Positions 1-6,319 of a stretch of 8,973 nt of DNA are shown piece after piece. A program made the translations under genes and the position numbers. The notes below the pieces were generated by a model, which ran no database searches, was not told where the DNA came from, and saw only the letters and a list, made by a program, of their open reading frames with translations. The stretch is taken from contig CAZNQD010000073.1 in assembly GCA_964575345.1 (NCBI GenBank), forward strand, positions 1 through 8,973. Reading direction: 5' to 3'. The DNA comes from UBA1402 sp964575345 (GTDB taxonomy: Bacteria > Bacteroidota > Bacteroidia > Bacteroidales > UBA1402). The first letter of the stretch is position 1, and each line of letters starts with the position of its first letter.

Positions 1-152
1 AAGTCAATTCTGGCAATTTCGTACCACTTGCCCAGGTATTTTGCTTTATCAAAATTTTCAACAGCCACGATGGAATCGGGAGTAGAACTACAGGCGTATA
101 AACCTGCCATAGTTACCATAATCAACAGGTAAATCAGATTCTTTCTTTTCAC
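1..152 (-). CDS. blc: Blc-like outer-membrane lipocalin lipoprotein, N-terminal part (truncated by window edge)
   Basis: Reading the minus strand from GTG at 152 gives about 50 residues before the window ends. The start is MKRKNLIYLLIMVTMAG followed by LYAC, a basic and hydrophobic signal with a lipobox whose cysteine is residue 21, so a lipoprotein is expected. After a short linker comes NFDKAKYLGKWYEIARID, which carries the G-x-W motif of the first lipocalin strand in the form typical of bacterial Blc and apolipoprotein-D-like lipocalins. Family knowledge: Blc proteins are outer-membrane lipoproteins of about 170-180 residues that bind fatty acids or lysophospholipids during envelope stress. 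The start is uncertain. An in-frame stop lies about 33 bases upstream of the GTG with no ATG between, and ATG codons inside the signal at residues 12 and 15 would spoil it. The beta-barrel body lies outside the window. Confidence 0.85.
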   Translation of the reverse strand, partial: MKRKNLIYLLIMVTMAGLYACSSTPDSIVAVENFDKAKYLGKWYEIARID

Positions 153-317
153 TTTTTTCTTGGTTTTAATTTGGTTTTTTGGTTAGTAATCATTTGAATT
201 CCGCTCAGCGACAGCAACAACATTATTCCTTGAGAAAATCCGGGATAAAAAGCAGTTTATTATTGATTGGGAGATCATCAGAAATAAATATCGACCCTGG
301 GCTTTTCAATTTTATTG

Positions 318-325
318 CAAATATA
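318..325 (-). promoter_or_regulatory. Candidate -7 element for the lipocalin gene
   Basis: On the minus strand these bases read TATATTTG, matching the Bacteroidota -7 consensus TAnnTTTG. No TTTG or TTG was found at the expected distance upstream, and the leader to the GTG start would be about 160 bases, so this is a weak candidate in AT-rich DNA. Confidence 0.25.
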
Positions 326-445
326 TACAATATTATATTAAGTTGTATCTTGGTCGGAATAATAACGATAATTTACTTATTTCGGTGGTTAATTAGTAAA
401 AAAACACCTTTAAAATAATAAGCACAACTAATCCCAAATTAAACT

Positions 446-453
446 TATTTTTG
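446..453 (+). promoter_or_regulatory. Candidate -7 element for the two-component operon
   Basis: TATTTTTG matches TAnnTTTG and ends 36 bases before the ATG at 490. The same spacing is seen at the GH10 and 6320 genes in this window. No -33 TTTG was found at the usual distance, so an activator may be needed or the site may be chance. If real, transcription starts near 460, which rules out a translation start at 451. Confidence 0.4.
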
Positions 454-489
454 TGGAACTTTTGCTTTGTAAACTCACAAATTCAGATT

Positions 490-1218
490 ATGTATACAGC
501 CATTATTGTTGACGATGAACCAAATGCCTGCAAATTTTTAAACAACCTTATCAGGCAACATTTTTCCAGTCAAATCCACGTTATAGACATGGCCTCTAAC
601 GTGACAGATGCTGTTAAAATGATTAAAACCTTTCATCCTGATCTGGTATTTCTGGACATCGAAATGCCCGACGAAAGCGGCTTTGATATTTATAAATATC
701 TTGGTGAAGTCAAACACCTGGAGGTGGTTATCACGACGGCGCACAAGGAATACGCCTTAACAGCCATTAAAAAGGGAGCCTTTGAATACCTGCTCAAGCC
801 AATAAATGTAGTCGATTTAATGTCTTTATTGAAAAAGATGGACAAAAAGAAACTTGGCAACTCTGTGTTAAATTTTGCGCAGAATTATTCCGAAAACCTG
901 CCAAAACTATCTTTCAATACTCATTACGGTATTAAATTTCTGGAATTGTATTCCATAGTTTATGCCAATGCTGCCGGCTCCTATACAGAAATACATACCA
1001 TAGACGACAAACTTATTACTGTAACCAAATCCCTGAAAGAATTTGAAGAACTTACGGCAGCCCATAATTTTTTTCGTTGTCACAAGACTTATGTGATCAA
1101 TCTGGCCTATGTCACCGAATTAATCAAGAATAACGAATACTTGATTGTAATGAAAAATAATACCCGGATCCCATTGTCCATAAGAAAACGGGATGAATTT
1201 CAATCGAGGTTTAGATAA
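490..1218 (+). CDS. LytTR-family response regulator
   Basis: This 242-residue protein is a cytoplasmic DNA-binding response regulator. The receiver domain covers about residues 1-120: the acidic pair D8-D9 sits in MYTAIIVDDEP, the phospho-acceptor is D56 in LVFLDIEMPDESGFD, the switch threonine is T82 or T83 in VVITTAHKEYA, and the conserved lysine is K103 in YLLKPIN. A LytTR domain follows from about residue 137 to the end, with family features in AAGSYTEIHT, FFRCHKTYVINL and IPLSIRKRDEF. LytTR proteins bind direct repeats and control secreted or envelope functions. The frame is also open from an upstream ATG at 490 to TTG at 451, but MYTAIIVDDEP is the usual family start, so 490 is chosen. 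It overlaps the downstream kinase gene by 26 bases, which makes that kinase its evident partner. Confidence 0.93.
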   Translation: MYTAIIVDDEPNACKFLNNLIRQHFSSQIHVIDMASNVTDAVKMIKTFHPDLVFLDIEMPDESGFDIYKYLGEVKHLEVVITTAHKEYALTAIKKGAFEYLLKPINVVDLMSLLKKMDKKKLGNSVLNFAQNYSENLPKLSFNTHYGIKFLELYSIVYANAAGSYTEIHTIDDKLITVTKSLKEFEELTAAHNFFRCHKTYVINLAYVTELIKNNEYLIVMKNNTRIPLSIRKRDEFQSRFR

Positions 1219-4198
1219 ACTGCTGATATTGTTATTCTGCGTGATTTCGACTAAGGTATTGGCGCAGTTTACAATAAATTACAATGCTATAAACGGCATT
1301 GCGGGCAATGCTGTGCGAAAAATTCTCATCGATCGGAGTAACAGAGTCTGGCTGGGCACCGAAAACGGTATCAGCTTGCTGACTTCCAATGGTATAGAAA
1401 ATATTATTTATCCTGAAGAATGGAAAAACAATCAGGTTTGGGAGATAATGGAAACGCCCGATTCCTGCCTTTGGATAGGCACTTTCAACGGAGAGATATA
1501 TCTCTTCAAAAACGGAAGGTTCAGCAGTATTGAGCTTCCGATTTCACAAGACAACAGGCCGGTGCGGAAAATGTATTTTAAAGACGAACAGATTTTTGTA
1601 GGCACGGACAAAGGCTTGTTCGTTATACATTACAAAACCAAACAACTTATTCCTTATTTGAGTATTGATCGCTTGATTAACATTCAAATCATGAATTTTT
1701 TCAGTGTCAACAATCTGCTGTATTTCAATACGATCCAACATGGCATCTTTTTAGTTGATACCCAAAACCACCATTACAAAAAAGTAAGATACGACTACCT
1801 GGAGGGGCAGGGTAATTTCTATACTCAGACTTTTGGGGATAGTCTTTTGATAAGCAGGGGCAGTAGTAATCAGGTCATTTCCTACAATCTGCTCGCTCTT
1901 TCCCTTGAAAATTTCTTTACCAACAAAGCTCCCGCCGACAGCCTTGAAATGAATTCCCTGGCATGGAAACTGGAAACCACTGCCAACGGTGATTTATATG
2001 CCGCCTGCTGGGGGGTGAACGACATAACAGGAGGTCTGTACAAAAAAAACGGTGCGGTAATGCAAAAAATCAACCAACAATACAAAATAGAAAGCAACCG
2101 AATCTGGGACCTGAGCTACCACGCCAAAAACAACAAGCTCTATGTGGCTTCTCTTGATAAAGGTTTGTATATTGTTGATTTGAATACTATTGTTAGCCAG
2201 GATTCTCTTTTAAAAGATATTGATATTCTCGATCTGAAGCTTCTGGACGAAGAGCTCTATATTCTCAGCGACAAGGAAATAATTAAACTCAGACAAGGGC
2301 ATATTCTCAAGAGGTTGAGCTACGAGGAGATCGATTTATTTTTAAAGCAAAACACAGCAGGTATCGTTTACTCGGGAGTGAGCTTCGACAGACCACTGAC
2401 ATTGAGAGAAATTACAGATCTCAGGGATCAGATCGGAATCACTTCCAACCGGGGGCTTATCATGCTTGACCGGGAGTTGAATCTCAGGGGTTATTTTGGA
2501 GGTAACGGACAAATCAGGGCCACTCTCTTGAGTAACAACGATCTGATTATCACATCGGATTATTCCTCAGTTCGTCTTTTTGAAGACATGGGGGAAGGAT
2601 TGCACATTTTATTTTCGACACAAGACACCTTGAACCCGGCAAGCGTCAGGCAAATTTGTCAGCTAAACGACAGTCTGTATTTATTCAGCACTACCGACTT
2701 TAAATTTTACCTTTACAACCAGAACAAGGTACGCTTCAGTATACTGGACAATACGGAAAAATTAAAATTCTATTGTTACATAGAACAGAAGAGCCGGGAT
2801 ACCGTCATTTTTCTGGACAAATCCAACCAGCTTTACCTGGGCGTTTACCATCAGGGAAGTATGGAAATCAAAGAATTTGGTGTTTCTTTACCGCCTGATG
2901 TTTCAGAGTGTTATTTTCTCAGACACCAGGACGACTGGATTTTTATTGGCAGTAACAAAGGCCTGCACCTGATCAAAAACAATCAGGTTTACCTGATAAA
3001 CCAACACTTGGGCTTACCGGAAGAGGCCTTACCCAGAACGGTGCAATTATTGAATGACACCCTTTATCTGGCCAGTTCCAGGGCTTTATACACCATAGAT
3101 TTAGCCAAACTAACCTCTCTTCGGTTCAGCAAGCAAACAGACAATTTGCGACTTACAGTCGGGAAAAAAGTACAACTCTTTTACCCGGGTCAGAAATTTC
3201 GTTTTCGTTCCGAACCTGAAGAATTAATCCTGAACTGGGAGATGAATTGCCATCCCTACCCTCAGAATCTGAGTTATCGCTATCGTATTAACGGAAACCC
3301 GGAATGGCTGCCGGTTGACCCTCCCGGAAGAATCATCCTTCATAAACCCAACTACGGACTCAACACTATTTACCTGGAAGTAAACGATGTAAGTCTGGGG
3401 ACAACAGAAATTATCGAGCTGTTCCGGGTAGATATTACCCGTCCCTTTTACAAAAGCCCTATTTTTATGATTCTGGTGATTGTCCTGATAGTTAGTGCCA
3501 GCTTATATTTTTACTTTATAACAAAAATCAGACTGTTGCATCAAAAAGAACAAAAAGCACAGCGCGAAAGAAACCTGATAAAACAAAAACTGGAATTGTT
3601 GCAATTTTTACTCAAACCGCATTTCATATTTAATGCCCTGACTTCCATCCAAAATTTGATTTTGGAGCAAAAAACAGATAAATCCCTGACCTATACAAAT
3701 TACTTTTCGAAATACCTTCGGGGTATTATGGACAGTTCAGGAGAAGAATTGATCAACCTGAAGGAAGAACTAAAAAACATCGAAAGTTATGTAAATCTTG
3801 AAAAGCTGCGCTTCAACGAACAGATCAGATTTATTATAAACATTGATAAATCGTTGGATACCGAACAAACCTACCTGGTTCCTTTTTTGTTTCAACCCCT
3901 GTTTGAGAATTGTTTCAAACACGCTTTCAAAGAAAAAACCGATAAACCCGAAATCAGGATTGACATAAAAAACAACGATAAATACATAGTGTTTACCGTT
4001 GCCGACAATGGTACAGGCACGCGGGGGCTCAGTAAAAAAGACTTGCTGGAAAAATCAAGCTCCAAAGGACTTAAAATTGTGGAATCGCAATTAAACAAAT
4101 ACTATCCGGGGGCTTATAGTTTTGAATTATTAAATCCTGACAATAAAGGTTGCCGCTGGCAAATCAACATTGAAAAACCGGGGATACCAAAAAAATGA
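1193..4198 (+). CDS. Sensor histidine kinase: periplasmic beta-propeller, Y_Y_Y domain, LytS-type kinase
   Basis: This 1001-residue inner-membrane sensor is predicted to phosphorylate the regulator encoded just upstream. Residues 1-25 form a signal peptide ending VLAQ. Residues about 26-640 contain propeller repeats of the two-component regulator type, recognisable from NRVWLGTENGISLL, SCLWIGTFNGEIYLF, EQIFVGTDKGLFVI, NKLYVASLDKGLYIVD and DWIFIGSNKGLHLI. A Y_Y_Y-like beta-sandwich follows at about 666-745, then one membrane helix at about 755-776. The cytoplasmic part has a short coiled linker, the phospho-acceptor motif LLKPHFIFNAL with H810, the N box LFENCFKHAF (E905, N906), the G box ADNGTG (D938) and a second glycine motif in SKGLKIVESQL. 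Size and order match Bacteroidota propeller kinases. The motif has lysine where NPHF is usual, but other ATP-site residues are present. The ligand is unknown; related sensors often respond to glycans. Confidence 0.93.
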   Translation: MNFNRGLDKLLILLFCVISTKVLAQFTINYNAINGIAGNAVRKILIDRSNRVWLGTENGISLLTSNGIENIIYPEEWKNNQVWEIMETPDSCLWIGTFNGEIYLFKNGRFSSIELPISQDNRPVRKMYFKDEQIFVGTDKGLFVIHYKTKQLIPYLSIDRLINIQIMNFFSVNNLLYFNTIQHGIFLVDTQNHHYKKVRYDYLEGQGNFYTQTFGDSLLISRGSSNQVISYNLLALSLENFFTNKAPADSLEMNSLAWKLETTANGDLYAACWGVNDITGGLYKKNGAVMQKINQQYKIESNRIWDLSYHAKNNKLYVASLDKGLYIVDLNTIVSQDSLLKDIDILDLKLLDEELYILSDKEIIKLRQGHILKRLSYEEIDLFLKQNTAGIVYSGVSFDRPLTLREITDLRDQIGITSNRGLIMLDRELNLRGYFGGNGQIRATLLSNNDLIITSDYSSVRLFEDMGEGLHILFSTQDTLNPASVRQICQLNDSLYLFSTTDFKFYLYNQNKVRFSILDNTEKLKFYCYIEQKSRDTVIFLDKSNQLYLGVYHQGSMEIKEFGVSLPPDVSECYFLRHQDDWIFIGSNKGLHLIKNNQVYLINQHLGLPEEALPRTVQLLNDTLYLASSRALYTIDLAKLTSLRFSKQTDNLRLTVGKKVQLFYPGQKFRFRSEPEELILNWEMNCHPYPQNLSYRYRINGNPEWLPVDPPGRIILHKPNYGLNTIYLEVNDVSLGTTEIIELFRVDITRPFYKSPIFMILVIVLIVSASLYFYFITKIRLLHQKEQKAQRERNLIKQKLELLQFLLKPHFIFNALTSIQNLILEQKTDKSLTYTNYFSKYLRGIMDSSGEELINLKEELKNIESYVNLEKLRFNEQIRFIINIDKSLDTEQTYLVPFLFQPLFENCFKHAFKEKTDKPEIRIDIKNNDKYIVFTVADNGTGTRGLSKKDLLEKSSSKGLKIVESQLNKYYPGAYSFELLNPDNKGCRWQINIEKPGIPKK

Positions 4199-4743
4199 AC
4201 ACTGATAAAATCCTCCTTTTGCTGCTCGCTTTTCTCCCTGTTACTACTGAAGTTTTGAGCCAAACCACTGAATTCAATTTCAGCCGCAGAAATTACGGTT
4301 GGTATTGTGCCAACAACTGCGAAATTGAAAAAGACGAACAGTACTTAAAAATTAACATTACGGGCGACGATCCCTATGTTATGTCTCCCGAAAACCTAAA
4401 AGTAGATGCTTCGAAATATAAAAGAATCAAGATTAAACTTCTGAATCATACCGGTCCTGTGCTGGATATTTTCTGGACTACTAACGATGAGCCCTACATC
4501 AGGCCTCAAGCCTGTCAACGAAGTATTTTAAGTGCAAGTGCCACCCATGGGAACAAATTCTCTTTAACACAAAACAATTTCATAGAATACACCATCGACC
4601 TGTCCAGGCATAAAGAATGGAAAGGCATCATCCGTCAACTACGGATTGATCCGGGCGATGAGCCTGAACCCGAAAATCTTAGTGAGGGAAAAATAATTGA
4701 AAAAGAATATTTCCTGATTGAATATCTAAAATTTGTACCCTAA
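4195..4743 (+). CDS. Secreted carbohydrate-binding-like (galactose-binding fold) protein
   Basis: This 182-residue protein starts within the kinase stop codon (ATGA), so its translation is probably coupled to the kinase. Residues 1-22 form a signal peptide ending VLSQ, with no lipobox cysteine, so a soluble periplasmic or secreted protein is predicted. The rest looks like a single beta-sandwich module: an N-terminal EFNF plus GWYC segment, then DDPYVMSPENLKVDASKYK, LDIFWTTNDEP, IEYTIDLSRHKEWKGII and RQLRIDPGD, closing with EYFLIEYLKFVP. The pattern of aromatic strand, FWTT, DLS-W-G and LR-DPGD is familiar from small jelly-roll modules found in secreted glycan-active and surface proteins. There is no catalytic domain. 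I infer an accessory role in ligand capture for the adjacent sensor, or a target of the system. The binding specificity cannot be read from sequence, and a plain structural role is possible. Confidence 0.75.
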   Translation: MNTDKILLLLLAFLPVTTEVLSQTTEFNFSRRNYGWYCANNCEIEKDEQYLKINITGDDPYVMSPENLKVDASKYKRIKIKLLNHTGPVLDIFWTTNDEPYIRPQACQRSILSASATHGNKFSLTQNNFIEYTIDLSRHKEWKGIIRQLRIDPGDEPEPENLSEGKIIEKEYFLIEYLKFVP

Positions 4744-4753
4744 AACAACCATT

Positions 4754-4786
4754 ATTTGACCATAACCAACGTTAATTTGGTCAAAT
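4754..4786. repeat. Inverted repeat just after the operon's third gene
   Basis: ATTTGACC at 4754-4761 and GGTCAAAT at 4779-4786 are perfect 8-base arms around a 17-base loop. A shorter overlapping pair, ACCAA at 4765-4769 and TTGGT at 4777-4781, offers an alternative fold. It begins 11 bases after the stop codon. The first T run (4807-4813) starts 20 bases after the stem, so it is not a classical intrinsic terminator. It could be a 3' end-stabilising hairpin, a weak terminator or an operator. Confidence 0.5.
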
Positions 4787-4861
4787 TATACATTTATAAA
4801 ATTTCCTTTTTTTGTATTGGAGAATACGTTTCTTTTACACAAAAATCTCAGCTTCTGTTAT

Positions 4862-5146
4862 ATGAAATACGGCCTTTTTATCGCTCTGACTGTAGCACTT
4901 ATAGCAATGATGATTGGAATACTCTTTTTGAATGTTTATCAAAAACAGAAGATCGAAAAACGGAAAACCGAATGTAGGCAGGTAAAGGAAAAAACAAAGA
5001 GTGACGTCGGGCCAGGGACAGACCTTGCGTCAGATGAGATAAAGATTCAGGAAACCAACAATTTTACAAAAACAAACAAACTTAAAAGAAAAAGAGAACC
5101 CGGATTTGAAGAAAGTATCTTTTTGAGTAGAAGTCAAAACGAGTAG
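4862..5146 (+). CDS. Small predicted single-pass membrane protein with charged tail, unknown function
   Basis: The 94-residue frame from ATG at 4862 begins MKYGLFIALTVALIAMMIG and continues into ILFLNVYQKQK, a hydrophobic segment of about 20 residues followed by a positive stretch. That suggests an N-terminal anchor with the tail in the cytoplasm. The remaining 60 or so residues are hydrophilic and rich in K, E and T, with low complexity and no recognised motif. The frame can be extended to TTG at 4817, but the added residues lie before the hydrophobic anchor, so 4862 is preferred. It lies between the sensor operon and a strong terminator, so it may be the operon's last gene or a separate transcript. 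I recognise no family. The short length and AT-rich low-complexity content leave a real chance that it is not expressed. Confidence 0.5.
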   Translation: MKYGLFIALTVALIAMMIGILFLNVYQKQKIEKRKTECRQVKEKTKSDVGPGTDLASDEIKIQETNNFTKTNKLKRKREPGFEESIFLSRSQNE

Positions 5147-5206
5147 AAAAAAACCTAAAGCGTTATAGTAGAATATCTTAACTTGATAGAAAGCGGGGTT
5201 TCAATT

Positions 5207-5226
5207 TTCATTTAGGTTCATTTAGG
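5207..5226 (+). repeat. Tandem 10-base direct repeat before the terminator
   Basis: TTCATTTAGG occurs twice, back to back, at 5207-5216 and 5217-5226, ending four bases before the terminator stem. In addition AACCTAAA at 5152-5159 is the exact reverse complement of TTTAGGTT at 5211-5218, so the transcript could form an upstream hairpin with a 51-base loop that uses the first repeat copy. Confidence 0.6.
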
Positions 5227-5229
5227 GGG

Positions 5230-5265
5230 AGATGCTGAGGGCAAGCTGTTCTCAGCATCTTTTTT
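5230..5265 (+). terminator. Rho-independent terminator
   Basis: AGATGCTGAG (5230-5239) pairs perfectly with CTCAGCATCT (5251-5260) around an 11-base loop, and the right arm runs into six consecutive Ts (5260-5265). This is a textbook intrinsic terminator for plus-strand transcription. It closes the unit containing the small membrane protein and probably the upstream sensor operon, and isolates it from the GH10 locus. The bases on the left side of the stem do not include an A run, so it is one-directional. Confidence 0.9.
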
Positions 5266-5308
5266 ATACCAAAACGTAATATAGCCTTTTGGACATAGTG
5301 CTGCCAAC

Positions 5309-5340
5309 TTGCTTTTTAAACTCAAAAATGTGTATTTTTG
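5309..5340 (+). promoter_or_regulatory. Bacteroidota-type promoter of the GH10 locus
   Basis: TATTTTTG at 5333-5340 matches the -7 consensus TAnnTTTG, and TTG at 5309-5311 serves as a -33 element with 21 bases between them. The -7 box ends 41 bases before the ATG at 5382, similar to the other candidate promoters here. It lies directly after the terminator, which fits an independent transcription unit. Confidence 0.6.
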
Positions 5341-5381
5341 TTGTTCTGTCTGTTAAAATAGAAATCATCAAAGTCTGCATT

Positions 5382-6220
5382 ATGTCTGTGAAAAACTGTT
5401 GTCAGTTTCCATTTCTTCTTTTACTGCTTGTTGCGGGGGCAGGCCGGTTGTTGCCGAAGTACTCAAGGCCCGGATGCGGGAGCATATCTTTAGCATTATG
5501 ACTCGCTACAAGGGCCGCATCAAAGGCTACGACGTAGTCAACGAAGCTTTCGAAGACAATGGATCTTACCGCAACAGCCCCTTTTATCAAATTCTGGGCA
5601 AGGACTTTATCCGGCTGGCTTTTGAATACGCCCACCAGGCCGATCCCGAGGCTGAACTCTATTACAACGATTACAACATGGCCAATCCGGCCAAATGTGA
5701 TGCCATTGTGAAAATGGTCGAAGAACTCAAAGCCGCCGGCTGTCACATAGACGCCGTGGGCATGCAGGGACACGTGCATATGGACGAACCTTCGGTGGAA
5801 GCTTTCGAAACAAGCATCCTCAAATTGGCCGCGGCCGGTGTCAAGGTCCTGATTACCGAATGGGACATTTCCATCCTGCCCAATCCCTACAGGCATACGG
5901 GGGCAAACATTGCCGACCGCTTCGGCTATTCTGTTCAAAGCGATCCCTATCGCCAGGGAGTTCCCGACGAAGTGATGAAGGCCTGGGAACATCGTGTCAC
6001 GGAGCTCTTTGCACTTTTTCTGAAGCACCACGAACACATCGATCGTGTTACACTCTGGGGCCTGAACGACGGCAATTCCTGGCGCAACAACTTTCCCATC
6101 CGCGGGCGCAAAGATTATCCTCTGCTTTTCGATCGCGACAACCAGCCCAAGGCAGTGGTACAACAAATGATTGAGTTAACGCTGAAGGCTGACAAAGACA
6201 ATGCATACTCTTCATTTTAA
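5382..6220 (+). pseudogene. GH10 endo-1,4-beta-xylanase remnant: signal peptide plus C-terminal catalytic part, frame-disrupted
   Basis: ATG at 5382 opens a convincing signal peptide, MSVKNCCQFPFLLLLLVAG, but this frame stops at 5501. From about 5447 a different frame carries a GH10 xylanase C-terminal part to the stop at 6220. Visible family motifs are ARMREHI, RYKGRIKGYDVVNEAFED with the acid/base Glu (codon 5543-5545), ELYYNDYNM, VGMQGHVHM, VLITEWDIS with the nucleophile Glu (codon 5858-5860), LWGLNDGNSW and YPLLFDRDNQPKAVVQ. Missing is the N-terminal stretch of the barrel, roughly 100 or more residues, including the region that carries the family's NSMK-like and GHTLVWH motifs that line the active site. 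Both catalytic glutamates survive, but a half barrel should not hydrolyse xylan. A TTG start at 5399 would give an uninterrupted 273-residue frame but destroys the signal peptide. The segment is GC-richer than its surroundings. A misassembly or an internal deletion are both possible. Confidence 0.85.
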
Positions 6221-6249
6221 AATAAATATTGGTTTTTGAGTAAAATTGC

Positions 6250-6280
6250 TTGTACATGTCAAAGAACTTTAATTCATTTG
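6250..6280 (+). promoter_or_regulatory. Candidate promoter of the 6320 gene pair
   Basis: TTG at 6250-6252 and TTCATTTG at 6273-6280 are separated by 20 bases, resembling the -33/-7 arrangement of Bacteroidota promoters, although the first A of TAnnTTTG is replaced by T. The leader to the ATG at 6320 would be about 33 bases. A second partial match, AAATTTTG at 6283-6290, has no -33 partner. Confidence 0.35.
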
Positions 6281-6319
6281 CGAAATTTTGTTCTTTTACT
6301 CATTTTTTAATCCCCTACC

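Larger units (their letters stand above)
153..489. other. AT-rich divergent intergenic region
   Basis: This stretch separates the leftward lipocalin gene from the rightward two-component operon. It is AT-rich and carries one TAnnTTTG-like element facing each way, described separately. A 79-codon frame at 179-418 opens with TTG and encodes a hydrophobic stretch near its end, but nothing else supports it as a gene. No tRNA, no strong hairpin with a T run and no LytTR-type pair of direct repeats was found. Confidence 0.6.

Noticed and set aside
179..418. 79-residue plus-strand frame with a hydrophobic segment
   Set aside because: It begins at TTG, lies in very AT-rich DNA with no promoter or family match, and its hydrophobic stretch is what random AT-rich codons produce.
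451..489. Upstream extension of the response regulator frame (TTG start at 451)
   Set aside because: The added residues precede the standard receiver start MYTAIIVDDEP and overlap the candidate -7 element, so ATG 490 is more likely.
4768..4776. AACGTTAAT, a match to the LytTR half-site consensus
   Set aside because: LytTR proteins bind paired direct repeats 12-13 bases apart, and no second copy is present at that distance; AACGTT is also self-complementary.
4756..4977. 73-residue plus-strand frame overlapping the small membrane protein
   Set aside because: It covers the inverted repeat, lacks a signal or domain, and conflicts with the better-formed frame starting at 4862.
5399..5446. TTG start giving an uninterrupted 273-residue xylanase frame
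   Set aside because: The encoded residues are just the signal-peptide codons read out of frame, so this is not a likely natural start for a secreted xylanase.
5402..6166. Long 254-residue minus-strand frame
   Set aside because: It is exactly opposite the GH10 coding region, whose motifs are unmistakable on the plus strand; the open antisense frame follows from its GC-rich codon use.
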